NCBI GenBank assembly: GCA_027484965.1
Contig: JAIXRY010000009.1
Location: 1 to 46,706 of the forward strand
DNA: 46,706 nucleotides
Direction of reading: 5' to 3'
Origin: a bacterium
GTDB taxonomy: Bacteria > Patescibacteriota > Minisyncoccia > Phycocordibacterales > UBA9973
Position 1 is the stretch's first letter. Every line of letters begins with the position of its first letter. Below, piece after piece: positions 9,288 to 19,216 of the stretch. The translations under genes were made by a program, and so were the position numbers. The notes under the pieces were generated by a model. It saw nothing but the letters and a program-made list of their open reading frames with translations, had not been told where the DNA came from and did no database searches.

Positions 9288-11156
9288 ATGGCAGACAATT
9301 TAGATCATATCGAAGAATTAAAAAAGCGCCTTTTTATGGCGAAAGATGAAAAATCTATTCCAGAACTTCGCGAGCACACATTGCATAATCCGAGGTATCA
9401 GGTTGCCAAAAAATGGACCAAAGAAACTATTAATACTACAACAAAAATTATGTCTCACGGATCATTGTTTAAGAAATTTTTTATTGGATCACTACTATTA
9501 CTTCTCGGATCTTTTGGGTTTTTTGCATATATGTTTTTGCAAGGTAATAATACTGTATCAAATGATAATATTGATATTGCTATATTAGGTAATGCTTTTG
9601 CAAAAGGTGGAGAACAATTACCAATACAGGTTTCTATTGCTAATAAAAACAAATCGTCTATTTCTAGTGTTGATCTCGTATTATCGTATCCAAAAGGAAG
9701 CGGCACTGACGCTACTTCAGAATATATTCGCTTACGCAAAACTGTAGGCACTATAGAGTCAGGCCAAACCAAGACCGAGCCATACAATCTCGTCTTATAC
9801 GGTGAACAAGGAACAATTAAAAATATTACAGCTTCAGTTGAATATAGAGTTTCTGGTTCAAATGCACTTTTTGTAAAAGATTCATCATTTATAGTGACAT
9901 TATCTGAGGCGCCTATTTCACTTGTTGTTGATGCTCCAGAAATGATTGGTTCAAATCAAGAATACAATCTTTCTATAAAGACAACTCTTAATGCTGAGAG
10001 TGCAAACAAAAACATGGTTCTCGTCCTCGCGTATCCTCCTGGATTTTCTTATATCGCTTCAAGTCAGAATCCGATGGTAGGAAACACTGTTTTTGATTTG
10101 GGGGATTTGCGCCAAGGCGTTCCAAAAACTATAACTATAAAAGGAAGTCTTGTTGGTCTCGACAAAGAAGAACGTTCGTTCCAAATATATGTAGGTGAAC
10201 AAAACAAAGATAAGCAATCAAGTATTGGTGTTATTTACAATTCACTACTTCAGAATGTAATGATTACAAGACCTTTCCTTGATGCACATCTTATAATTGG
10301 CGGAGAAGATAAACCAGTATATTCAGTGAGTGGTTCTACACCTATTAATGCGAAGATTATTTGGTCAAATAATGCTATTACTCGCATTGCTAACGCTCAA
10401 GTAACTTTGCAATTTGAAGGGCAGGCTCTCGATAAGGAATCTGTTATTGTTCCAAATGGTCGCTATGATGCACGTAACAATCTGATTGTATGGGATCAAG
10501 ACACTACACCAGAATTCGCATCGCTCGAGCCAGGAGCAACTGGTGATCTTGATTTTACAATTACAGCCAAGAATATTTCTGGAACTTCTTCTAATTCTGA
10601 TATCCAAATGAATGTTGGAATAAGAGGAGAACAATCAGGTGATGGGCTTGGACAACAAACTATTTCAAGTGTAGACAAAAAAACTCTTCGCTTTGGTGTT
10701 GATTTCCAAATCGCCCAAAGTGCGAGCTTCTTGCAAGGTCCATTCAAAAACTCTGGAACAAATCCACCTAAGAAAGGCTCCGAAACAACATATACAATCA
10801 ACTGGACACTTTCTCCAGTCCAAAATGTTGTTACAGGAGGAGTAGCAAAAGCCGTGCTTCCAATTGGAGTAAGATGGGTTGGTAAGACCTCTCCTGACCT
10901 TGAAAGAGTTTCTTTTAATTCAGCTACTAGAGAAATTACTTGGGATATCGGCACTATAAAACGCAGTACAAGCAATCTTGTGCGCCAAGTATCTTTCCAA
11001 GTTGGTGTTACTCCTTCAGCTTTTGATACAGAAACAACAACACTTTTGATGGGGGAGCTCAATGCGACAGGAACAGATACCTATACAGGTTCACCTGTGA
11101 AGGACACCAAAAGAGAATTAAATACTCGTATTGTCGATGGAAAATCTGTTAACTAA
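9288..11156 (+). CDS. membrane-anchored surface protein with repeated beta-sandwich domains
   Basis: ATG at 9288 (MADNLDHIEELKKRL...), one TM segment (FFIGSLLLLLGSFGFFAYMFL), then repetitive extracellular-type sequence. Confidence 0.8.
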   Translation: MADNLDHIEELKKRLFMAKDEKSIPELREHTLHNPRYQVAKKWTKETINTTTKIMSHGSLFKKFFIGSLLLLLGSFGFFAYMFLQGNNTVSNDNIDIAILGNAFAKGGEQLPIQVSIANKNKSSISSVDLVLSYPKGSGTDATSEYIRLRKTVGTIESGQTKTEPYNLVLYGEQGTIKNITASVEYRVSGSNALFVKDSSFIVTLSEAPISLVVDAPEMIGSNQEYNLSIKTTLNAESANKNMVLVLAYPPGFSYIASSQNPMVGNTVFDLGDLRQGVPKTITIKGSLVGLDKEERSFQIYVGEQNKDKQSSIGVIYNSLLQNVMITRPFLDAHLIIGGEDKPVYSVSGSTPINAKIIWSNNAITRIANAQVTLQFEGQALDKESVIVPNGRYDARNNLIVWDQDTTPEFASLEPGATGDLDFTITAKNISGTSSNSDIQMNVGIRGEQSGDGLGQQTISSVDKKTLRFGVDFQIAQSASFLQGPFKNSGTNPPKKGSETTYTINWTLSPVQNVVTGGVAKAVLPIGVRWVGKTSPDLERVSFNSATREITWDIGTIKRSTSNLVRQVSFQVGVTPSAFDTETTTLLMGELNATGTDTYTGSPVKDTKRELNTRIVDGKSVN

Positions 11157-11174
11157 ATGGTATAAAAGAAATAT

Positions 11175-12470
11175 ATGGAAAAAGATAGTGTTTTAATGGA
11201 AAAGATTATATCTCTCGCAAAGCGTCGAGGTTTTGTTTATCAAGGTTCAGATATCTACGGAGGACTCGCTGGAACATGGGATTATGGGCATCTTGGAGTT
11301 GCTTTGAAGAATAATATAAAAGGTCTTTGGTGGAAGAAGTTTGTGGATGACCGTCGTGATATGTACGGTATTGATGCGGCAATCTTAATGCATCCAGGTG
11401 TATGGAAGGCAAGTGGTCACGTGGATACATTCACAGATCCTCTTGTGGAATGTACAAAATGTAAAAAACGTTTTCGTGCAGACCAATTAGAAAAAGCAGG
11501 TATTTGCGATTCTTGTGGAGCGCCTACAGGTGAAGCTCGCAATTTCAATATGATGTTTCAAACTCAAGTTGGAGCTGTAGAAGATTCGTCTGCAACAGTG
11601 TACCTTCGTCCAGAAACAGCTCAAGGAATGTTTGTTAACTTCAAAAATGTTGTGGACTCATTCCATCCTAAGCTTCCTTTTGGAACAGCTCAAATAGGTA
11701 AGGCGTTCCGAAATGAAATCACTCCTCGTGACTTTATTTTCCGTGTACGTGAATTCGAGCAAATGGAAATTGAATATTTCATCCGTGAAAATGATTGGGA
11801 AAAACAATTTGAATATTGGAAAGATGAAATGATTGAATGGATGGATATTGTAGGTATTGATCAATCAAAAGTTCATGAACTTGAAGTAGAAAAGGAAGAC
11901 CTGGCTCATTACTCACGTAGAACTGTAGATTTTGAATTCGATTTTCCTTTTGGAAAAAAAGAATTGTATGGTTTAGCATATCGCACAAATTTTGATTTGA
12001 ATATTCATAAGCTTGAATATGTTGATGAAGAAAATGCTCAGAAAATAGTACCTCACGTAATTGAGCCGTCGTTTGGTCTTGATAGAACAGTACTCGCAGT
12101 ATTGCTCAGTGCTTATAATGAAGAAGAAAAAGAAGAAGACACTCGTGTATTTTTGAAACTCAAGCCAAGTGTAGCGCCTGTAATATGTGCTGTATCACCA
12201 TTACTCAAGAATAAGCCTGAGCTCGTAGGAAAAGCTGAAGAAATATTTGGAATGCTCAAAAAAGAATTTGGACGCGTTATGTGGGATGATAATGGAAACA
12301 TAGGAAAGCGCTATCGCAGACAAGATGAGATAGGTACGCCATGGTGTATTGTTATCGACTTCGATACTCTCACAGATAATACAGTAACAATTCGCGATCG
12401 TGACACAGGTTCTCAAATACGCCTCAAAGATTATGAATTGGTAGGGTATATAAAAGATAGATTAAATTAA
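11175..12470 (+). CDS. glyS: glycyl-tRNA synthetase (dimeric type)
   Basis: RRGFVYQGSDIYGGLAGTWDYGHLG, CxxC pairs, YLRPETAQGMFVNFKNV, EPSFGLDRTVLAVL. Confidence 0.96.
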   Translation: MEKDSVLMEKIISLAKRRGFVYQGSDIYGGLAGTWDYGHLGVALKNNIKGLWWKKFVDDRRDMYGIDAAILMHPGVWKASGHVDTFTDPLVECTKCKKRFRADQLEKAGICDSCGAPTGEARNFNMMFQTQVGAVEDSSATVYLRPETAQGMFVNFKNVVDSFHPKLPFGTAQIGKAFRNEITPRDFIFRVREFEQMEIEYFIRENDWEKQFEYWKDEMIEWMDIVGIDQSKVHELEVEKEDLAHYSRRTVDFEFDFPFGKKELYGLAYRTNFDLNIHKLEYVDEENAQKIVPHVIEPSFGLDRTVLAVLLSAYNEEEKEEDTRVFLKLKPSVAPVICAVSPLLKNKPELVGKAEEIFGMLKKEFGRVMWDDNGNIGKRYRRQDEIGTPWCIVIDFDTLTDNTVTIRDRDTGSQIRLKDYELVGYIKDRLN

Positions 12471-12502
12471 ACAAAAAACTCCCCAAAAGGGAGTTTTTTG
12501 TT
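12471..12502 (+). terminator. intrinsic terminator
   Basis: ACAAAAAACTCCC caaaa GGGAGTTTTTTGTTT. Confidence 0.8.
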
Positions 12503-12529
12503 TAATAAAGATAATGGTATTATAGATAC

Positions 12530-13594
12530 ATGACAGATCGCCCAATAAATATATCTATTACCACAGGAACAGTTGTAAAAACACTTCTTATTATAGGACT
12601 TTTTGCTGTAGCTTTTCTATTGAAAGATGTTTTGCTTGTAGTTCTTACAGCTATTGTCATTGCTTCTTTTGTGGAGGTGATTTCAAATAAATTAAAGAAA
12701 AAATATAAAATACCAAGACAGATTGTTGTTTCTGTTGTTTTCTCCTTGATGCTTATAATAATAGGTACTCTTGCATATTTTATAGTACCTCTTTTCTTGG
12801 ATCAAGTTTCAACACTACTTAGTCAGATTTCAAAAGCGCTTCCAAATATAGAATTTTTAAAACCATTTCAAAGCAGATCTTTTATTCTTGGAGCACAGCG
12901 TTTTGTTGATGGAATAGGAAGTGATACGCCTATTACTGATGTTATATCTGGTTCAAGAACTTTTATTACATATATTTCAACAACTCTTTTTGATTCTGTA
13001 TCAAGTATTTTTGGAGGGTTGGTAAACTTAGTAATTCTTCTTGTTATATCTTTTTACTTATCTATGCAAGAGAGGGGTGTTGAAAGTTTCCTTCGATTAG
13101 TTACACCATTACAATACGAACCATATGTTCTCGATCTCTGGGAAAGAACAGAAACAAAAATTGCAGGTTGGGTTCAAGGGCAGTTAGTTCTTGGTCTTAT
13201 AATTGGGGTACTAACTTTTATAGGTTTGTCTATTATAGGAGTTCCGTACTCTCTTCTACTTGCTCTTATTGCTGCGGTAATGGAACTCGTTCCTTTTGGT
13301 CTTATATTTGCTGTTATACCAGCTGTTGCAGTTGCTGCCATTAATGGAGGATTCTCTAGTGGGCTTATAGTTTTATTGTTTTATATTATTATTCAACAAT
13401 TGGAAAATTATTTAATTGCTCCAATGCTTACAAAAAAGACAACAGGAGTATCTCCACTGGTTGTCATTATTTCTCTTTTGATAGGAGCTCAGCTTGCTGG
13501 ATTTTGGGGGTTAATTCTTGCTGTTCCTGGAGCTGTGCTTGTTCTTGAAATTCTAGAAGATTACGAAAAGAAAAAGCTTCCTAATAGATCATAA
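12530..13594 (+). CDS. AI-2E family (PerM-like) transporter
   Basis: Polytopic membrane protein; GVPYSLLLALIAAVMELVPFGLIFAVIPAV and QQLENYLIAPMLTKKT motifs. Confidence 0.88.
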   Translation: MTDRPINISITTGTVVKTLLIIGLFAVAFLLKDVLLVVLTAIVIASFVEVISNKLKKKYKIPRQIVVSVVFSLMLIIIGTLAYFIVPLFLDQVSTLLSQISKALPNIEFLKPFQSRSFILGAQRFVDGIGSDTPITDVISGSRTFITYISTTLFDSVSSIFGGLVNLVILLVISFYLSMQERGVESFLRLVTPLQYEPYVLDLWERTETKIAGWVQGQLVLGLIIGVLTFIGLSIIGVPYSLLLALIAAVMELVPFGLIFAVIPAVAVAAINGGFSSGLIVLLFYIIIQQLENYLIAPMLTKKTTGVSPLVVIISLLIGAQLAGFWGLILAVPGAVLVLEILEDYEKKKLPNRS

Positions 13595-13599
13595 TTTGT

Positions 13600-15051
13600 A
13601 TGACTGAAAAAAATAAAAATTTCTATATTACCACAACTTTGCCGTACGTGAATGCTGATCCACACGTGGGATTTGCTATGGAATTTGTGCGTGCAGATGT
13701 GATTGCAAGATGGAAAAAATCACAAGGATATAATGTATTCTTCAATACAGGTACAGACGAGCATGGGCAAAAGCTTTTTACTGCAGCTGAAAAAGAGGGG
13801 GTAGATGTACAAGATTACGTTGATGGATATGCAGAAAAATTCCGCGGATTAAAAGATCTTCTTGGTATAACGCAAGATGTTCACTTCATAAGAACAACAG
13901 ATGAAAATCATATTAAAGCAGCTCAAACATTTTGGAGACTTTGTAATCAAAATGGATATATCTATAAGAAAACATATCAAGCAAAATATTGTGTAGGGTG
14001 TGAACTTGAAAAAACAGACAGTGAACTCGATGATGATGGCGAATGTCCTATACACAAAGGCAGACCGATCGAACTTATTGACGAAGAAAACTATTTCTTT
14101 AAATGGAGTGCCTTCCAAAAACCACTTCTTGCTTTCTATGAAGAAAATCCAAACTTTGTAATTCCAGATTTTCGTTTCAACGAAATAAAAGCTTTCGTAG
14201 AAAGAGGACTCGAAGACTTTTCTATTTCTCGTTTGAAATCAAAAATGTCTTGGGGTATTCCTGTTCCAGATGATGAAGATCAAGTTATGTATGTTTGGTT
14301 TGACGCATTGGTAAACTACATATCAACTCTTGGGTGGCCAACTGAGTCAGAATTCAAAGACTTTTGGATATACGGAACACCTACCCAATATTGTGGTAAG
14401 GACAATCTTCGTCAGCAGTCAGCAATGTGGCAATCAATGCTTATGGCTGCAGGTATTTCAAATTCGCACAAGATTATTGTAGATGGATTTATAACAGGTG
14501 ATGGAGGGATTAAGATGTCTAAATCGATAGGTAATGTTATTAATCCATATGATGTGGTGAGTGGATACGGTACAGACGCACTTAGATTCTTCTTACTAAA
14601 AGAAGTATCCTCTTTTGAGGATTCTCCATTTACAATGGATAGATTTAAAGCGTCTTATAATGCAAATCTTGCAAACGGTCTTGGTAATCTTACTTCACGC
14701 CTTCTTAATATGACTGTGTCTTATGGTGTGTCTTTTGACCATATTACTTTCGAACCTCTTGCAAATGACGAAATAGAAAAAGCCTACAACGAATTTGATA
14801 TTGCAAAGGTGATGAATATTGTATGGGCTGAAATAAATGGACTTGATAAGTTCATTCAGGAAACAGAACCATTCAAGACTATAAAGACAAATGAAGTAAA
14901 AGCTCATAGCGATCTCAAATATGCAATTCTTCGCTTGTCTCATATTGCAACAACACTCGCTCCACTTCTTCCAGAAACATCAGAAAAAATAATTTCTTTA
15001 ATTAAAGAAAACAAAAAACCAGAACAACCATTATTTTTGAGAAAGGAATAG
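13600..15051 (+). CDS. metG: methionyl-tRNA synthetase
   Basis: TTLPYVNADPHVGFAMEFVRADV, GTDEHGQK, KMSKSIGNVINP. Confidence 0.97.
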   Translation: MTEKNKNFYITTTLPYVNADPHVGFAMEFVRADVIARWKKSQGYNVFFNTGTDEHGQKLFTAAEKEGVDVQDYVDGYAEKFRGLKDLLGITQDVHFIRTTDENHIKAAQTFWRLCNQNGYIYKKTYQAKYCVGCELEKTDSELDDDGECPIHKGRPIELIDEENYFFKWSAFQKPLLAFYEENPNFVIPDFRFNEIKAFVERGLEDFSISRLKSKMSWGIPVPDDEDQVMYVWFDALVNYISTLGWPTESEFKDFWIYGTPTQYCGKDNLRQQSAMWQSMLMAAGISNSHKIIVDGFITGDGGIKMSKSIGNVINPYDVVSGYGTDALRFFLLKEVSSFEDSPFTMDRFKASYNANLANGLGNLTSRLLNMTVSYGVSFDHITFEPLANDEIEKAYNEFDIAKVMNIVWAEINGLDKFIQETEPFKTIKTNEVKAHSDLKYAILRLSHIATTLAPLLPETSEKIISLIKENKKPEQPLFLRKE

Positions 15052-15052
15052 T

Positions 15053-15844
15053 ATGAATTTTAGCTATATAGATATTCACTCACATTTGAACTTCAAAGAC
15101 TTTGATGAAGATAGAGAGAGTGTAATACAACAAATGAAAGATGAGGGAATTGCGACAATATCTGTCGGTACAGACCTGGCTTCATCTATAGAAGTAATAA
15201 GACTTTCAGAAATACACGATAATCTTTTTGCTTGTGTTGGCGTGCATCCCACCGATGTCCTTGAGTCATCTTTTGATTATGAAGAATTTTTGGAATTAGC
15301 AAAACATCCGAAAGTTGTTGCGATAGGTGAGTGTGGTTTTGATTATTTTCGTGACCAGAGCGATGAGTTAAAAAATAAACAAAAAGAAATTTTTGAAGCA
15401 CATATAAAACTTGCAATAGAAGTAGGAAAACCCCTCATGATTCACGCCCGCGCAAGTAAAGGTACGCAGGATGCATATCATGATACCCTTGATATTCTAA
15501 AATATTACCAAAAAGAACATCCAGAACTCCTGGCAAATTTCCACTTCTTTGCAGGTGATATTGGTGTACTTGAGAGAATACTTGATATTGGCTGTACAGT
15601 GTCTTTTGATGGGCCTATTACATTTGCTAGAGATTATGACGAAGTTATACAAAAATGCTCTTATATGAGTATTATGGCTGAAACTGATAGCCCTTTCGCA
15701 GCACCGAACCCATATAGAGGTAAAAGAAACAGTCCTTTGTATGTAAAAGAGATATATAATAAAATAGCTGAAATTAGAGGTGAAAATGAAGAAGAAGTGA
15801 GACTCCAAATTAATCAAAATGCTCAAAATTTCTTTAACTTATAA
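15053..15844 (+). CDS. tatD: TatD family deoxyribonuclease
   Basis: IDIHSHLNF, GVHPTD, AIGECGFDYF, MIHARAS, AETDSPFAAPNPYRGKRN. Confidence 0.93.
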   Translation: MNFSYIDIHSHLNFKDFDEDRESVIQQMKDEGIATISVGTDLASSIEVIRLSEIHDNLFACVGVHPTDVLESSFDYEEFLELAKHPKVVAIGECGFDYFRDQSDELKNKQKEIFEAHIKLAIEVGKPLMIHARASKGTQDAYHDTLDILKYYQKEHPELLANFHFFAGDIGVLERILDIGCTVSFDGPITFARDYDEVIQKCSYMSIMAETDSPFAAPNPYRGKRNSPLYVKEIYNKIAEIRGENEEEVRLQINQNAQNFFNL

Positions 15845-15883
15845 CAACAAGACACTTATATTTAATGGGTGTATAATTGTATT

Positions 15884-17212
15884 ATGAACTTAGAAAGAAA
15901 ATTTTCGAAAGAGTTGGCGCCAGATTTACGTAAGGAAACGGCTGATAAAATAAGAGAGGCTCGAAATAAGCCTTCCAATTTTGATGAATTAAAAAAATAT
16001 AACAAGAATGTAAGAGAGTTGCCTGAAGAATATGAATCATGGGCTCCAATCAAGGAAAGTTTTGAATCTTTAAAAAAAGACATTTGGGGAAAAATATTTA
16101 AAACTGAAAAATATCGAGAACGAGAACTTTTCTTGAATGAGGTATTAAGTCTTAAAAAAGAAGGTGATATAACTCGAGCTAAAATGGAATATGAGGAAAA
16201 ACTGAACGAAATTATAAAAAATTGCCCACTATCAATAGAAGAAAGAGAAAAATATTTATCGACTGAAGCCATGGAAAAAATGCCTTTGGAAGATTACTTA
16301 ACTTTACTTAAAAGATTATCTGGTGAAGCTTTTTACCATGTCACAAGATATGGAGTTCGCGAAAATACCTTTATGTCTACTGGTGGTGGACATACTCTCG
16401 GAAAAGGCACTTTCATTAATAGCCTAAATCAGTTATTAGAAGATGGAAATATTAATTCGCTTGTTGCTAGAGAAATTAAAAATGATGGTAGTTATATTTT
16501 AAAATCACATGAAAATGAAATTAAAGAAGAAATAAAAAAAGGAACACCTATCAAAGAAATAGTTGATCATTTAATGAAACAATACGATACGGAATATTTT
16601 CTAGATAGAGAGTCAGCACATTTTTCATATGGTCAAGATAAGCATAGTATGTATGGCGCTGAAAAAGGATATAAATTCTATGTATACTATCCTGTTGAAT
16701 ACATATTACAAAATGATTTTTTTCATAAAAATAGAGAAGTGCAAATAAAAATAGGTGAAAGTCAGTTTTTTAATCGAGGCGGAATAGACCAACAATATAA
16801 TGATGTTGAAATATTTAATTTTGGAAAAGGAGTACCTGTTAATGCAGGGATTCTCTGTATTACAGGTGATGTAGATGTTGACCCAAAAACAGGGTCACAG
16901 TATTTAATAGAAAATGGAGAACCTGTTGTTGATAAGAATGGTGAATTTAAAAAACCAGATCAAACAATAACAAGTCAAGAATATTGGGAAAATTATTTTA
17001 AAATTAATCCAGAACTAAGACCAAGTAAAATTATATATAGTGATTTTGGTACATCATCAAATAAATTAGATCATGTATTAAGTGTGTGGGCCGAAAGTAA
17101 GAAGATATTAAATCAAGATCCAGACAAAAAGGAAGCCTTCGATAATTATGTAAAATTTACTCAGGATGCACTACGAAAAATCTATACAGATATAATTACA
17201 GAGGATTTTTGA
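15884..17212 (+). CDS. uncharacterised protein with a YHVT...EN segment (possible ADP-ribosyltransferase-like fold)
   Basis: 447-aa ORF; ATG at 15884 (MNLERKFS). GEAFYHVTRYGVRENTFMSTGGG resembles the HxT strand of ART-like domains; inference only. Confidence 0.7.
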   Translation: MNLERKFSKELAPDLRKETADKIREARNKPSNFDELKKYNKNVRELPEEYESWAPIKESFESLKKDIWGKIFKTEKYRERELFLNEVLSLKKEGDITRAKMEYEEKLNEIIKNCPLSIEEREKYLSTEAMEKMPLEDYLTLLKRLSGEAFYHVTRYGVRENTFMSTGGGHTLGKGTFINSLNQLLEDGNINSLVAREIKNDGSYILKSHENEIKEEIKKGTPIKEIVDHLMKQYDTEYFLDRESAHFSYGQDKHSMYGAEKGYKFYVYYPVEYILQNDFFHKNREVQIKIGESQFFNRGGIDQQYNDVEIFNFGKGVPVNAGILCITGDVDVDPKTGSQYLIENGEPVVDKNGEFKKPDQTITSQEYWENYFKINPELRPSKIIYSDFGTSSNKLDHVLSVWAESKKILNQDPDKKEAFDNYVKFTQDALRKIYTDIITEDF

Positions 17213-17245
17213 CAAAATCATTGTTTTTCTATATTATATCCATGT

Positions 17246-17305
17246 AGCCCCGTTCGATATACCTCCCACAAATATAGGTATATTGCATTAGTCCGAAACG
17301 TGGGT
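17246..17305 (+). promoter_or_regulatory. candidate S6:S18 r-protein autoregulatory leader
   Basis: CCC-GTT-CG (17248-17256) / CG-AAC-GGG helix (with mismatch/bulge), inner hairpin ATATACC/GGTATAT (17257-17283), unpaired CCG (17293-17295), directly upstream of rpsF-ssb-rpsR. Confidence 0.6.
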
Positions 17306-17325
17306 CTTAAAAATTAATATTATTT

Positions 17326-17820
17326 ATGCAAGAATTTGACAAAGCACTCCGTGTTTATGAATTTTCTTACTTGCTTGTACCTTCAATTCCTGAGGAAGCT
17401 CTAGAAAAAAAGGTAGAAAGTATGAAAGAAAAAATCTTAGCACAAGGTGGAGAACTTATAGCAGAAGAGTCACCAAAATTTATGACTCTTGCGTACGAAA
17501 TGTCACGCACAATTACAAACAAGAAAACTCCTTTTGCAAACGCATACTTCGGTTGGATCAAATTTGAAACAACTCCAGAAGTAGGAGAATCTCTCACAGC
17601 AATGTTTGAAAGAGATGAAGAAATAATTCGTTTCCTCAATATTAAAACAATTCGTGAAAGTACTCTCGCTCCAAAAAAGTTTACTGAAAAGGGAAGTCCT
17701 CGTAAAAAAGAACAAACATCAGTTGAACAAGTAGCTGAAGTACCAACAGAAACAACAGAAGAAGCTCCTTCACAAGAAGAAGTTTCAGTAGAAGAAACAT
17801 TACCAACAGTAGAAGAATAA
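17326..17820 (+). CDS. rpsF: 30S ribosomal protein S6 with acidic C-terminal extension
   Basis: YEFSYLLVP..., NKKTPFANAYFGWIKFE; followed by ssb and rpsR. Confidence 0.92.
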   Translation: MQEFDKALRVYEFSYLLVPSIPEEALEKKVESMKEKILAQGGELIAEESPKFMTLAYEMSRTITNKKTPFANAYFGWIKFETTPEVGESLTAMFERDEEIIRFLNIKTIRESTLAPKKFTEKGSPRKKEQTSVEQVAEVPTETTEEAPSQEEVSVEETLPTVEE

Positions 17821-17832
17821 TTATTACTCTAT

Positions 17833-18291
17833 ATGTACATCAACAAAGCAACAATTCTAGGTAATCTCACTCGTGATCCTGAAGTAAAATCAATTCCAAC
17901 AGGCACAAAAGTAGCAACATTTTCTCTAGCGACTAATCGTTCATGGAAAGATGCAAACGGTGCAAGAAAGGATGCTTCTGAATACCACAATGTTGTAGCA
18001 TTCGGACGTCAAGCAGAATTGATTGGTCAATATGCAAAAAAGGGAAGCTCTCTTTTTGTAGAAGGACGCTTACAGACACGAAGTTGGGATGATCCGTCTG
18101 GTCAAAAGAAATACCGTACAGAAATAATACTAGAAAACTTCCAATTTGGTCCAAAACCTCAAGCTGGAGGAATGACTGAAATGAGTGCAAGACCTGCACA
18201 AAAAGAAGCTCCTAGTCCTGAAAACGATGATTCATTTGATGCTATAGAATATCCAAACGAAGATATTAATGTTGATGATATTCCATTTTAA
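17833..18291 (+). CDS. ssb: single-stranded DNA-binding protein
   Basis: [35 protein letters not shown]... and C-terminal DDIPF. Confidence 0.97.
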   Translation: MYINKATILGNLTRDPEVKSIPTGTKVATFSLATNRSWKDANGARKDASEYHNVVAFGRQAELIGQYAKKGSSLFVEGRLQTRSWDDPSGQKKYRTEIILENFQFGPKPQAGGMTEMSARPAQKEAPSPENDDSFDAIEYPNEDINVDDIPF

Positions 18292-18296
18292 TTTAT

Positions 18297-18497
18297 ATGA
18301 AACAAGACTTTTTCTCTTCAAACAATATAAAGCACATAGACTATAAGGATACTGAAATTCTAAAGAAATTCATTGGTCCTTCAGCAAAGATACTGTCACG
18401 TCGCCGTACAGGTCTTACTGCAAAAAATCAAAGAGCGCTTACAGCTGCTGTAAAACGTTCAAGATTTATGGGTCTTCTACCATACGTTGCTAAGTAA
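18297..18497 (+). CDS. rpsR: 30S ribosomal protein S18
   Basis: [51 protein letters not shown]. Confidence 0.97.
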   Translation: MKQDFFSSNNIKHIDYKDTEILKKFIGPSAKILSRRRTGLTAKNQRALTAAVKRSRFMGLLPYVAK

Positions 18498-18509
18498 TTG
18501 TTTAGAAAT

Positions 18510-18561
18510 AAAACACAAATAAAAGCGGAACCCAAATGGGTTCCGCTTTTATTTGTGTTTT
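18510..18561. terminator. bidirectional terminator, long perfect inverted repeat
   Basis: AAAACACAAATAAAAGCGGAACCC aaat GGGTTCCGCTTTTATTTGTGTTTT. Confidence 0.9.
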
Positions 18562-19144
18562 ATTTTGCTCGCTCTACGTATTCAGCACTCTCAGTATTAA
18601 CAACAATTGTTTCTCCTGCATTAATGAAAAGGGGAACGTTGATACTTGTACCATTTTCAAGAACAACTTGTTTGTTTCCTCCTGTAGCAGAGTCGCCTTT
18701 GATTGATGGTGGAGCTTCTTTAACTACGAAGTTTACTTTGATAGGGAGTTTAACTCCTATAATTTGTTCTTCGTCATCGTATTCAAACATCAAAGCAATG
18801 GCAGTGCAGTTATCCTTTAGGAATTTTTTGGTATTTCCATCCATAAGGCTGTCTTTTACCACGAAGCGATTCTTTGGATCTGTTGGATCGCAGAACCAGT
18901 ATTCACCTTTGTTTGCGTATAGAAATTTGATATCTTTCTTAGACACTTCCGCTTCTTCAATCTGATCTGATGCATGGAATGTTGTAGTAACAGCACGACC
19001 TGATATTAGGTTGCGCATCTTTACTTGGTTTTGAGGTTTTCTTTGTTGAGTGCGGGCTACATGAGAATCTGTTACTTCATAAGGCTCTCCCTCATAAACA
19101 ACATATTTTCCGATCTTAATTTCGTTGTAATCTAACAATGACAT
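18560..19144 (-). CDS. efp: elongation factor P
   Basis: NEIKIGKYVVYEGEPYEV..., C-terminal VPLFINAGETIVVNTESAEYVERA. Confidence 0.95.
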   Translation of the reverse strand: MSLLDYNEIKIGKYVVYEGEPYEVTDSHVARTQQRKPQNQVKMRNLISGRAVTTTFHASDQIEEAEVSKKDIKFLYANKGEYWFCDPTDPKNRFVVKDSLMDGNTKKFLKDNCTAIALMFEYDDEEQIIGVKLPIKVNFVVKEAPPSIKGDSATGGNKQVVLENGTSINVPLFINAGETIVVNTESAEYVERAK

Positions 19145-19216
19145 ATAAATAATTTATAAATTTGGTAATAATATAAAAACACTATAGCAAAATAAACTTA
19201 TTTTGCAAGGTATTTT

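Noticed and set aside
9455-11062. Antisense ORFs within the 9288-11156 coding region (9455-9787, 10365-10634, 10496-11062)
   Set aside because: Shadow ORFs opposite a well-supported coding frame.
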